IMG/VR virus record: IMGVR_UViG_3300037069_000968
Location: 1 to 20,799 of that record
Origin: a virus
DNA: 20,799 nt
Direction: 5' to 3' (one strand)
In this document: one piece after another, positions 8,554-14,029 of the stretch
How the letters are laid out: each line of letters starts with the position of its first letter
How positions within the stretch are numbered: position 1 is the first letter of the stretch
The notes under the pieces: generated by a model
Seen by the model: only the letters and a program-made list of their open reading frames with translations
What the model was told of the DNA's origin: nothing
The model's database searches: none
Made by a program: the position numbers and the translations under genes

Positions 8554-8782
8554 TGCTTGGTCCCTCCTCTTTGGGCCAATCAGTTACTATTTGGTTATCC
8601 ACTAAGAACTTCCCCCACTCCATGTATACCTGGACGCGGGCCGCCTCGATTGCCTCATGCTCGATGCGCTCCGGGTTGTCGATAAGGTTATGGGCTAGGG
8701 CGTCCATGTCGTCGATCGTTAAGCCGTTACCCTGGCTGTCAAACCACTCATACGGCGGTTGGTTCTTGTTGCGCCGCTTCAT
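8546..8782 (-). CDS. Small unknown phage protein
   Basis: 78 aa from the ATG at 8782. The frame could also begin one codon earlier at a GTG, but GGAGG is 6 bases from the ATG, the better fit. The N-terminus is basic (MKRRNKNQPP); the middle is helical and acidic (DDMDALAHNLIDNPERIEHEAIEAARVQVYMEWGKF is one continuous amphipathic region, residues about 24-59). Trp and Asp/Glu residues lie near the end. It overlaps the preceding gene by 35 bases and the following one by 8. No recognised family. Confidence 0.6.
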   Translation of the reverse strand: MKRRNKNQPPYEWFDSQGNGLTIDDMDALAHNLIDNPERIEHEAIEAARVQVYMEWGKFLVDNQIVTDWPKEEGPSNE

Positions 8783-9062
8783 CACGCCCCTCCTTATGTA
8801 ATTGCAGGATATGCAAATGCGTCACCTTCGCCGGAACTCCGGGGTGATGGCGGGCGCACAGTTTGTAGTGGCGAAACGTGTGACGGCCTAAACGGTGGCA
8901 GCCATCCACATGGCACTCGTTGTGCCGCCACCAGCCGATAACAGCCACGAGGATGGTAATTTCCCCGATGTCCGAACCAAAGCCGCTCCAGAAGCCATAC
9001 TGAACGCCGCTCGTGTTATTCGAGCCGGTCCAGGTAAATAGCCAATTGATGATCTCGTGCAT
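8748..9062 (-). CDS. Small membrane protein with zinc-binding Cys/His tail
   Basis: 104 aa from the ATG at 9062, which follows the helicase stop by 7 bases. A longer frame starts at 9104 but would overlap the helicase, and the MHEIINWLF start fits better. Residues 1-30 are aromatic with a Gly/Asn turn (YGFWSGFGSD). Residues about 31-46 (IGEITILVAVIGWW) form one membrane segment. It is followed by RHNECHVDGCHRLGRH and YKLCARHHPG, with Cys50, Cys55, Cys69 and His72/73 positioned for one zinc ion. The arrangement 'YxFWSGFGSD(I/L)GE... H.CHV.GC.RLGRH ... C..HHP' is one I recall from small uncharacterised proteins of actinobacterial and other phages. No function is known to me; a holin-like or envelope-interaction role is only speculation. 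Confidence 0.6.
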   Translation of the reverse strand: MHEIINWLFTWTGSNNTSGVQYGFWSGFGSDIGEITILVAVIGWWRHNECHVDGCHRLGRHTFRHYKLCARHHPGVPAKVTHLHILQLHKEGRDEAAQQEPTAV

Positions 9063-9069
9063 ATAAGCG

Positions 9070-10530
9070 TTACCACTTATGGTTAAGTATACTCCCTTGC
9101 ACAAGAGGGGGTTCCGGTTCTGGTTTTACCACTGAAGGGGCATACCCGTCGGTCGTGAACAGCCCCGGCCGGGTTATGTTTAATTGCATCAGCGGCACGT
9201 CCCCGATATTACGCAAGCGGTACGCCTTACCGTACCTGTCGCCTTCCCGTTTCGTCACGCGCTCAAAGCCCAACGCGGTCATCGCCTTACGCAAGTTACC
9301 AATACCGAGCGGTGGGTAGCCCTCCTCGGCGCACCAGTTCTCGTAATCCATCCGCACCTGGTTATAACTCTGGAACGCTATCACGCCCTCGCGCACGATA
9401 GACGCGGCATACTCCTCGGCGCAACTGGCCTCGGCGTCGTACTCAGCTTTAGCCGCCAGCGTCTTGGCACTCCACTTATAGCGGTAGCCTTGGGCGGCAA
9501 TCTGCTTGGCGTAGCGGCATAGCTCACTGATAAACTGCCCGAAAAACTCCGGCGTAAACACCTGCGCCTCGAAGCCGGGATTGCTCTCGAACACCTGATT
9601 AAACGGAATAATGAACGTCCGTCTCCGGGCGCTATACCCCTTATCGTTAAAGCTCGGTATACTGTTGGCACTGAAAATGGTGTGCAGATTGCCGTCAATC
9701 TCCAGGTCATCTTGGCTGTGGAAGCGGTGCACCCGGAAATTCTCGTGGGTCCCCAATGCTTTATAAATCTCGGTGTCGTCTACCCGGCCCTCACTGCTCT
9801 CCTTGACGATATTGCCAAGCTGTCCGTTGAGGCTGGGGGTGTCCCGGCCGTCCATCAGCCGCTTCACCGTAATAGAGGCAAGCGCTCCGGGGAATACCCT
9901 ATATATAGCGTCCATCAGCGTGCTCTTGCCGTTCGCCCCGTTCCCAACCCACCAAATCACCCCGTCTGGTTTCCGCTCCATCACCAGCGGCGCGATAGAC
10001 TGCATAATGTCGTCATACAGGCCCTCGTCACCGCCCGCCAAATCCATAATGAACTTCAGCCTGGCTCCGTCCGGCACCGGCATCTTCGGGTGCGGTGAGC
10101 GCCACACGCAGTCGTCCACCGTTAAGTCGCGCTGCCACGACAAGTCACGGGTGCTCCACACGCTCGGCGGGTTATTGGTAAGGAACGATATGTCGGTGTC
10201 GGCCTCGATCGGATACTCCAGCAGGCTCACCCCGAAGCACACCAGGTGCTCGTTAGCCGACATGTCCGGCGCGACCGAGCAGACATACGCGTACATGTCG
10301 CTGACCTGGCTGCGCGTCAGGCCGCCCCAAAGTTGATACGCCAGCGTCTCGAACTGCTCTTTGCGGAGCGGTATGTAATGCGGGTGCGGCTCCTTAATCA
10401 GCACCATCGCCCGGCGCTTAAACCGTATAAACCGCCACGCCTCCATGAGCTTCTGGCTGCGCCTGGCGACAACCGTTCCCGTCGGCTGTGCAGCAGTTTC
10501 GCCGGGCAAGTCGATAGTCTCCCGTTCCAT
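9070..10530 (-). CDS. D5-like SF3 replicative helicase (phage/plasmid primase-helicase family)
   Basis: 486 aa. The ATPase core starts near residue 155. Walker A is GNGANGKST at 196-204. A Walker B/B' region follows (GQLGNIVKESSEGRVDD, about 236-252). The sensor motif TIFSANSIPSF lies at about 284-294, and an arginine finger patch ARRR at 301-304 is followed by TFIIPF. This order is characteristic of D5/poxvirus-type superfamily 3 helicases, which unwind DNA at phage replication forks. The N-terminal 150 residues resemble the D5_N region. The usual archaeo-eukaryotic primase domain is absent, so a primase would have to be elsewhere. The C-terminal part (SYNQVRMDYENWCAEEGY ... RKAMTALGFERV) looks like a small DNA-binding winged-helix domain. 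It starts 6 bases after the HTH regulator gene, with GGAG about 10 bases upstream. Confidence 0.88.
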   Translation of the reverse strand: MERETIDLPGETAAQPTGTVVARRSQKLMEAWRFIRFKRRAMVLIKEPHPHYIPLRKEQFETLAYQLWGGLTRSQVSDMYAYVCSVAPDMSANEHLVCFGVSLLEYPIEADTDISFLTNNPPSVWSTRDLSWQRDLTVDDCVWRSPHPKMPVPDGARLKFIMDLAGGDEGLYDDIMQSIAPLVMERKPDGVIWWVGNGANGKSTLMDAIYRVFPGALASITVKRLMDGRDTPSLNGQLGNIVKESSEGRVDDTEIYKALGTHENFRVHRFHSQDDLEIDGNLHTIFSANSIPSFNDKGYSARRRTFIIPFNQVFESNPGFEAQVFTPEFFGQFISELCRYAKQIAAQGYRYKWSAKTLAAKAEYDAEASCAEEYAASIVREGVIAFQSYNQVRMDYENWCAEEGYPPLGIGNLRKAMTALGFERVTKREGDRYGKAYRLRNIGDVPLMQLNITRPGLFTTDGYAPSVVKPEPEPPLVQGSILNHKW

Positions 10531-10536
10531 AGCCCG

Positions 10537-10782
10537 CTATCTCCACTCTCCGGTAGTCCAGTTAATCTCGTCATCGTCTGCAAACCGTAGCCCGCTCTCA
10601 TTCATTAAATATACCAGCACCCTAACTGGCGGCTCATACGTCGCCGTCTCCCACGAGCTGACCGCTTGCTTCGTCACGCCGAACCGCTCCCCGAATTCTT
10701 CTTGCGTTTCGTTTTTGTCCTCGCGGAGTTTTTTTATGTTTACGCACCAGACGGGCAATCGTTTTGCTTGTGGTTGTTCCAT
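10537..10782 (-). CDS. HTH XRE-family regulator (Cro/CI-like)
   Basis: 81 aa. Residues about 14-60 form a helix-turn-helix: VNIKKLREDKNETQEEFGERF, then GVTKQAVSSWE as the recognition helix and a third helix RVLVYLMNE. This is the lambda repressor/Cro fold, so it binds operator DNA as a dimer. It lacks a C-terminal peptidase domain, so it is not a self-cleaving CI repressor. The ATG at 10782 has AGGG 5 bases upstream. It is the first gene of the leftward operon and directly faces the divergent control region, where several palindromes could be its operators. Whether it represses the rightward genes, its own promoter, or both cannot be told. Confidence 0.85.
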   Translation of the reverse strand: MEQPQAKRLPVWCVNIKKLREDKNETQEEFGERFGVTKQAVSSWETATYEPPVRVLVYLMNESGLRFADDDEINWTTGEWR

Positions 10783-10893
10783 GGTGCCCTAAGCATACAG
10801 GGCTAGCTTGACCAGCACAAGCGCTATATGTAGGATTTTTTACAGACGCCCGACACCATACCACTGTTCGCTAGCGTGACATTTGAGGACATG

Positions 10894-10915
10894 ATAATAG
10901 TCATATGTCAATAGG
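10894..10915. repeat. Imperfect palindrome between XRE gene and its promoter
   Basis: GACAT at the left end and ATGTC at the right end are separated by 12 bases containing GATAATAGTCAT. The arms match over 5 bases with only partial symmetry inside. It lies about 110 bases upstream of the XRE gene on its leader side. It could be a weak operator half-site pair; the match is short and could be chance. Confidence 0.25.
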
Positions 10916-11062
10916 TGGGGAAACGGGAGAAATTTTTGGATGGGATGTAGCGCGAAAAGTTGCGACATCTTATAACACTGCCCCCCCGCCCTGTCAATAC
11001 CACTTTGCGCCGTGCCACGCATACTATTTGACAGCTTCGGGAGCCTCTTGACAAGAATATCG

Positions 11063-11077
11063 TTGTAGGATTTACAA
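11063..11077. promoter_or_regulatory. Palindrome TTGTA-N5-TACAA, candidate operator (copy 1)
   Basis: A perfect 5+5 inverted repeat with a 5-base centre. The 9 bases ATCGTTGTA at 11059-11067 recur exactly at 11420-11428, where they again begin a TTGTA...TACAA palindrome. The copy flanks the leftward promoter on its downstream side. Confidence 0.4.
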
Positions 11078-11094
11078 GCTAACAGGGGTCGGAG

Positions 11095-11124
11095 TACGTC
11101 GCACAATGTGTATTTTGCGACGTA
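11095..11124. promoter_or_regulatory. Strong 30-bp palindrome at the leftward start site, candidate operator or leader hairpin
   Basis: TACGTCGCA at 11095-11103 is exactly complementary to TGCGACGTA at 11116-11124. A further AAT/ATT pair lies inside, with one mismatch and a 4-base loop (GTGT). It lies immediately downstream of the leftward -10 hexamer, so it would cover the start site or form a hairpin at the very 5' end of that transcript. There is no T-run on either side, so it is not an intrinsic terminator. A partial second copy, TTGCGACATC, lies at about 10961-10970. Confidence 0.5.
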
Positions 11125-11132
11125 AAAAGCCT

Positions 11133-11141
11133 ATTATAACA
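11133..11141 (-). promoter_or_regulatory. Leftward promoter, extended -10 TGTTATAAT
   Basis: On the minus strand a perfect TATAAT (11133-11138) is preceded by TGn (11139-11141), a consensus extended -10. No good -35 hexamer sits 16-18 bases upstream, which extended -10 promoters tolerate. Transcription would start near 11126 and give the XRE/helicase operon an untranslated leader of about 340 bases beginning in the 11095-11124 palindrome. Confidence 0.55.
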
Positions 11142-11157
11142 CAATTAACAGGGGTGG

Positions 11158-11201
11158 AACGTGCTACATCATATTACAACATAACGTGCTACATGTTGTA
11201 A
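11158..11201. repeat. Direct repeat AACGTGCTACAT plus palindrome TTACAACAT-N10-ATGTTGTAA
   Basis: AACGTGCTACAT occurs exactly at 11158-11169 and 11183-11194, 25 bases apart. The second copy sits in the 10-base centre of a perfect 9+9 inverted repeat, TTACAACAT (11174-11182) and ATGTTGTAA (11193-11201). The core GTGCTAC recurs at 11475-11481 and 16745-16751, both times as the extended -10 part of a rightward promoter, and the related CGCTACATCC appears on the minus strand near 10940. It may be a set of regulator sites, weak promoters, or both. Confidence 0.5.
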
Positions 11202-11212
11202 GAATGTATGCT

Positions 11213-11220
11213 GTGTACAC
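11213..11220. repeat. Unpaired fifth GTGTACAC site
   Basis: The same 8-base palindrome as in the 11222-11410 element, only 10 bases (one helical turn) from the next copy at 11223. It has no mirror partner on the right side, which breaks the symmetry and gives the element a direction. Confidence 0.5.
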
Positions 11221-11221
11221 T

Positions 11222-11410
11222 TGTGTACACTTTTTGCCTTTTTTCTAACAGCGTTGTGTACACTTAGACACTTATTTTCTTGTTATTTAGGTTTTTTATA
11301 GCCACCTCTGTAGCGCTTGCCTCTATCCTACCAAAATAAAACATATATATAGAAAACTAACTGTCTAAGTGTACACACATCTGTTATTTTTTGAGTGAAA
11401 AGTGTACACA
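11222..11410. repeat. Nested 189-bp dyad of GTGTACAC sites, centre 11316
   Basis: Two inverted-repeat pairs share exactly one centre. Outer pair: TGTGTACACTTTT (11222-11234) against AAAAGTGTACACA (11398-11410). Inner pair: TGTGTACACTTAGACA (11255-11270) against TGTCTAAGTGTACACA (11362-11377). Start plus mirrored end equals 22632 for both pairs. TAACAG (11247-11252) also mirrors CTGTTA (11380-11385), and short TTA and TTT blocks continue inward. The centre is AT-rich with TATATATA near 11343-11350. Spacing conserved this precisely over 190 bp suggests a protein array or looped complex. It could be an origin of replication or a shared operator for both operons. Confidence 0.75.
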
Positions 11411-11423
11411 TACCCTAAAATCG

Positions 11424-11439
11424 TTGTAATTTTATACAA
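11424..11439. promoter_or_regulatory. Palindrome TTGTA-N6-TACAA, candidate operator (copy 2)
   Basis: An inverted repeat sharing ATCGTTGTA (11420-11428) with the copy at 11059. It lies 16 bases before the -35 of the rightward promoter, a normal place for an activator or repressor site. Confidence 0.4.
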
Positions 11440-11454
11440 TATCGTGCTCGCATG

Positions 11455-11484
11455 TTGACATAACGTGTTGCAGCGTGCTACGAT
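11455..11484 (+). promoter_or_regulatory. Rightward early promoter TTGACA-N18-TACGAT with TGC extension
   Basis: A perfect -35 TTGACA (11455-11460), an 18-base spacer ending TGC, and -10 TACGAT (11479-11484). The extended TGn element compensates for the imperfect -10. Transcription would begin near 11491, giving a leader of about 218 bases that includes the structured element at 11564-11690, before the first strong ribosome binding site at 11698. The 10-mer ACATAACGTG within it also occurs at 11179-11188. Confidence 0.6.
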
Positions 11485-11563
11485 GTGTGCATGATCAAAT
11501 TTAGATTGAATCATAAAGTTTAATACTGATTATTCTATAAACGATCATAAGAGTACATTAACA

Positions 11564-11690
11564 ATCTAGTCACCGCATCCGCATAACCGCCATTGCTCTG
11601 GACAAGTAACTTCGGCCTGTACTTCGTGAGACAGATAACCGCAAGGGTATAACAATTCATGCGATAGTTATGCGGACATGGTGACTAGAT
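11564..11690 (+). ncRNA. Candidate structured RNA element in the early operon leader
   Basis: The ends are complementary: ATCTAGTCACC (11564-11574) with GGTGACTAGAT (11680-11690), and TCCGCATAAC (11578-11587) with GTTATGCGGA (11667-11676). They are separated by a G-U pair and a 2x2 internal loop. By hand, CGC/GCG (11588-11590/11661-11663) and ATTG/CAAT (11592-11595/11653-11656) extend the stem. Inside lie a C(UUCG)G loop (11610-11615) with flanking AAGTA/TACTT, a hairpin CTGT...ACAG (11617-11634), and CC(GCAA)GG (11639-11646). UUCG and GNRA loops argue for a functional RNA rather than a DNA operator. The ribosome binding site AAGGAG begins 8 bases after the stem. It could be a cis-acting leader, a processed small RNA, or a stability element. 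No known family is recognised. Confidence 0.6.
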
Positions 11691-11708
11691 GAACAATAAG
11701 GAGTACAA

Positions 11709-11843
11709 ATGGCAACAAAATTAATACCTTGTGTAGCGTGTCCTAGAACCGCAACACATACAATTACAGCTAGTGGTGGCACTGCGGTTTATTACTGTAC
11801 GCCGCATTACAGGGGAGCAGTCCGGAAGTTACAACAACAATAA
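11709..11843 (+). CDS. 44-aa zinc-finger-like early protein
   Basis: Read directly from the sequence. AAGGAG (11698-11703) lies 5 bases before the ATG, one of the best ribosome binding sites in the window. The protein begins MATKLIPCVACPRTATHTI and continues with AVYYCTPHYRGAVRKLQQQ. The CxxC pair and the C-x-x-H pair could hold one zinc ion, a form common in small phage proteins that touch host RNA polymerase or DNA. It is the first gene after the rightward promoter and leader RNA, so probably the earliest protein made. Function unknown. Confidence 0.7.
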   Translation: MATKLIPCVACPRTATHTITASGGTAVYYCTPHYRGAVRKLQQQ

Positions 11844-11900
11844 TAAAACAAAATGACCTTACTATTAAACTAGCTAATAACTCTAAGGAGTAAACGCAAT

Positions 11901-11963
11901 ATGACATTATCAATTAGCGAATACATCGCGCTAGTGCTTACCATTCAAGGCAAGTCACTATGA
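11901..11963 (+). CDS. 20-aa mini-gene coupled to the next gene (possible leader peptide)
   Basis: AAGGAG (11885-11890) lies 10 bases before an ATG that encodes MTLSISEYIALVLTIQGKSL and then stops. Its TGA overlaps the next ATG by 4 bases (ATGA at 11960), and the next gene has no ribosome binding site of its own. The peptide therefore probably delivers ribosomes to the 97-aa gene. It is hydrophobic in the middle; whether the peptide itself matters is unknown. Confidence 0.55.
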   Translation: MTLSISEYIALVLTIQGKSL

Positions 11964-12253
11964 ATTACAAGATAACTTTTAGCACCTATGTAAACGCAAC
12001 AGGAGAACATACACCTAAAGCACGGCTATTGCATGATCTGGTCGAATTATCGAACATTCATAAAATCCAAGGTTGGAATTTAAGCGCAAGCGACGGCTAT
12101 TACGCCGGAGAGCTTGAGCTATCCTATAGCCTCACGGTGTACGATATCGAACCATTGCAAGCTGAGACGCTAGCGCTGGCAATTAAAGCACAGTATAACC
12201 AGCTTGAGGTAATACTTGAGAAGCTACCAAACACCGATGTGAGGTTTATTTAA
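11960..12253 (+). CDS. Early phage protein, unknown
   Basis: 97 aa. Alternating beta strands and a helical end: MNYKITFSTYVNATGEHT, then WNLSASDGYYAGELELSYSLTVYD, then a helix with QAETLALAIKAQYNQLEVILEKL. No Cys, no membrane segment and no recognised motif. The start overlaps the 20-aa mini-gene by 4 bases, so translation is coupled. Genes of this size and shape in phage early regions are often host-takeover factors, but nothing here proves it. Confidence 0.7.
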   Translation: MNYKITFSTYVNATGEHTPKARLLHDLVELSNIHKIQGWNLSASDGYYAGELELSYSLTVYDIEPLQAETLALAIKAQYNQLEVILEKLPNTDVRFI

Positions 12254-12255
12254 TC

Positions 12256-12369
12256 ATGCGTTTAACATCAGAACAACTTAAAAAATTAACAGAGTGCAAA
12301 AAAACACATCGTACACTGGCAAGCCTATTTGCTTGTGCAAGCTGTTCAATAATTTTACAGGAGGTATAA
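12256..12369 (+). CDS. Possible 37-aa early protein with Cys residues
   Basis: The open frame MRLTSEQLKKLTECKKTHRT... ends SLFACASCSIILQEV. It starts 2 bases after the previous stop, with only GAGG about 11 bases upstream. Cys14, Cys27 and Cys30 with His18 could form a small zinc site. It carries the strong AGGAGG of the next gene in its last codons. The fit into an otherwise empty slot supports it, but it is short and could be non-coding. Confidence 0.4.
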   Translation: MRLTSEQLKKLTECKKTHRTLASLFACASCSIILQEV

Positions 12370-12373
12370 CGGC

Positions 12374-12754
12374 ATGAATAACGACTATAAAACTGTATGT
12401 GATACCTGTTTTCAGCCTACCTGGTATGAGACAGAGCAACCCTGTAAACGTAGTTTAAGCACAGGCTGTGAGACGTGCGGAAGCCATGAATATATCAGCA
12501 AAGAATCACGCTGTACCGGAACATTAAGAGTAATTGACAATAGCAAGCTGGCAAGTAAGTTTACCCCGTTTTACCGGAACAGACAACGGATAATTGTTAA
12601 AACGCCGTATGGTGACACAATCAGGGGCTATGTAGGTAAAACTACAGGCTGGAAGCCATTGTACTTATTGATACTTAAGAGCAATAGCACGGGGTCAAGC
12701 GAGGTATTGAGTGATGATTATGAGATTGTGGGTACAGTCAATAAGTACCGCTAG
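12374..12754 (+). CDS. Zinc-ribbon early protein with C-terminal small barrel
   Basis: 126 aa. The N-terminus has Cys9/Cys12 (CDTC), Cys24, and Cys32/Cys35 (CETC) plus Cys47, enough for one or two zinc sites. From about residue 68 a basic, beta-rich domain follows: RQRIIVKTPYGDTIRGYVGK, then TTGWKPLYLLILKSNSTGSS. The 'GYVGKTTGWKPxYLL' segment resembles a small SH3-like barrel I recall from other phage orphans, but I cannot verify a family. AGGAGG lies 9 bases before the ATG. It may bind nucleic acid; this is inferred from fold and charge only. Confidence 0.7.
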   Translation: MNNDYKTVCDTCFQPTWYETEQPCKRSLSTGCETCGSHEYISKESRCTGTLRVIDNSKLASKFTPFYRNRQRIIVKTPYGDTIRGYVGKTTGWKPLYLLILKSNSTGSSEVLSDDYEIVGTVNKYR

Positions 12755-12782
12755 AACAATATAAAATAAGGAGAATTAAGAC

Positions 12783-13133
12783 GTGAAAGCATTTAACTTT
12801 AAGCAATATATCGAAGATCATACATTACGCTGTGAAGCAGGGTATCGGGGCGGTGGTATCGAGATAGATGCAACGGATTATCTAGGCTATAACGGCCGGT
12901 ACGAGTTACATATGACCGCCTACCAGAATTATTTAGGCGGTGGCATGTTAGGTAGCGTACAGGGTAGCATCGAAGGTAAATTACGAGACTATCCGAAGTC
13001 AATACAAGCTAAAGCATTAAAATTGAATGAACAGCTTAAGCGGTATTTTCACGGCATCACTAACCATGAGGACAATGAGTGGGAAAGTGCAAGCTATGAG
13101 GATAACCAGAATCGACCGGAAAGCGCATATTAA
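12783..13133 (+). CDS. Early phage protein, unknown
   Basis: 116 aa starting at GTG 12783, with AAGGAG 9 bases upstream; no better ATG fits. It is rich in Tyr and Gly (CEAGYRGGGIEIDATDYLGY; MTAYQNYLGGGMLGSVQGSI), suggesting a compact beta sheet. A helix follows (IQAKALKLNEQLKRYF), then an acidic Asn/Glu tail. AT-rich codon use matches the neighbouring early genes rather than the leftward arm. No recognised family. Confidence 0.7.
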   Translation: MKAFNFKQYIEDHTLRCEAGYRGGGIEIDATDYLGYNGRYELHMTAYQNYLGGGMLGSVQGSIEGKLRDYPKSIQAKALKLNEQLKRYFHGITNHEDNEWESASYEDNQNRPESAY

Positions 13134-13189
13134 TATGAAATTAACCGTAAGCGCAATTATCGTAATTAATAACATGGGGAGGCATAAAC

Positions 13190-13678
13190 ATGGCACGCAA
13201 ACAATACAATCAACGGATATTTAAGCCTACACGCACGATAACAATTGAAGCGTGGGCGGAAGATACCTCATATGGCTTTAGGCACTTAGTACGATTGTTA
13301 TTTAATAAGCACGGTAATGAATATACATGGCAAACTAAAGCCTGTTACTACAATCGCACATGGGAACAATACGAATATGAATCAGTTATTCATAAAGTAA
13401 TAGATAACAGTAATATACGCAATAAAAAAGCTACGATTAAAAAAATAGATGATATAGCCTTGCATCGTATACGCCGTGAATTTAACACAATTGGAACAGT
13501 AATGGCATTAGGGAGTGTGTTAAGCGATACGCCTATACAAGCAAACGATTGGAAACTACGGATGCTAAAAGCCGGAATACCGCAAGATGCGATTAGCTTG
13601 CCGGATGGGTGGGATGCATTGTCGGAAACTGAGAAAACACGGCGGCTAGATGCGATAATTGCAGAATTTACCAAGTAA
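13190..13678 (+). CDS. Early phage protein with CYYNRTWEQYEY motif, unknown
   Basis: 162 aa. The N-terminal half is basic and beta-rich, with EYTWQTKACYYNRTWEQYEY followed by SVIHKVIDN; comparable 'CYYNRTWE.Y.Y.S' segments occur, to my memory, in small uncharacterised phage proteins. The C-terminal half is helical and holds a DGWDALSETEKTRRLDAIIA segment. GGGGAGG lies 7 bases before the ATG at 13190. The gene follows a 56-base gap. Nothing points to an enzyme. Confidence 0.7.
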   Translation: MARKQYNQRIFKPTRTITIEAWAEDTSYGFRHLVRLLFNKHGNEYTWQTKACYYNRTWEQYEYESVIHKVIDNSNIRNKKATIKKIDDIALHRIRREFNTIGTVMALGSVLSDTPIQANDWKLRMLKAGIPQDAISLPDGWDALSETEKTRRLDAIIAEFTK

Positions 13679-13696
13679 TTGGAGAGGTATATAACT

Positions 13697-14029
13697 ATGA
13701 CTAACGATTTAACATTAGACGAATTAAAGCAGACACAGCGAGCACTTGATTATTTTCTAGCTAATTTTGACCTAACGACCAGCGAGAAGCGAGCAGCTAA
13801 CAGGGCATATGACAAGCTAGATGCGTTTATTGATGAGCAGCAATTGAACTATGGCATCGATCATGTCACCGATGCTGATACAGCACAGCAAGTAGCTATA
13901 GATTGGCAAAATTGGGCTTCTAATCAGTCGCTCAGTTACGGCGAGCTGGCATCTTGGACAAGTAAACTTGAGGCAATAGCGACTAAGTTTAACCTAACAG
14001 ATGAATTTAAGGAGAACGGCATTATATGA
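13697..14029 (+). CDS. Helical acidic early protein, unknown
   Basis: 110 aa from the ATG at 13697, with GGAGAGG 9 bases upstream; a TTG in the same frame at 13679 would sit on that ribosome binding site and is rejected as start. The protein is almost wholly helical (LDELKQTQRALDYFLANFDL; SEKRAANRAYDKLDAFIDEQ) and acidic. Its TGA overlaps the next ATG by 4 bases. No recognised family. Confidence 0.7.
   Translation: MTNDLTLDELKQTQRALDYFLANFDLTTSEKRAANRAYDKLDAFIDEQQLNYGIDHVTDADTAQQVAIDWQNWASNQSLSYGELASWTSKLEAIATKFNLTDEFKENGII

Larger units (their letters stand above)
10783..11708. other. Divergent control region (about 930 bases without a convincing protein gene)
   Basis: This region separates the leftward and rightward operons. 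It is AT-rich, contains a C7-G-C3 tract at 10981-10991, and is full of short repeats: GTGTACAC five times, AACGTGCTACAT twice, ATCGTTGTA twice, plus several palindromes listed separately. Promoters in both directions are visible. Minus-strand frames here have no ribosome binding sites and read through the palindromes, so I do not call them genes. The layout suits a transcriptional switch and possibly an origin of replication; both are inferences. Confidence 0.8.

Noticed and set aside
11028-11076. Two TTGACA hexamers 20 bases apart as rightward promoters
   Set aside because: No acceptable -10 follows either at 16-18 bases; they may be remnants or regulator sites.
10840-11106. Open minus-strand frame of 88 codons in the control region
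   Set aside because: No ribosome binding site, odd composition, and it runs through palindromes and the C-tract; it looks like non-coding DNA.
11213-11410. Repeats as a CRISPR array
   Set aside because: The units are short palindromes in mirrored order, spacing is unequal, and no cas-like gene is present.
11491-11523. A 10-codon ATG frame beginning almost exactly at the predicted rightward start site
   Set aside because: Would have to be leaderless, and there is no other sign of translation.
11564-11690. Element as a tRNA or attachment site
   Set aside because: No CCA end, T-loop or anticodon arm could be drawn, and there is no integrase in the window.
13139-13224. Short frame beginning MKLTVSAIIVINN in front of the 162-aa gene
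   Set aside because: No ribosome binding site, and more than half overlaps or abuts the start of the better-supported gene.
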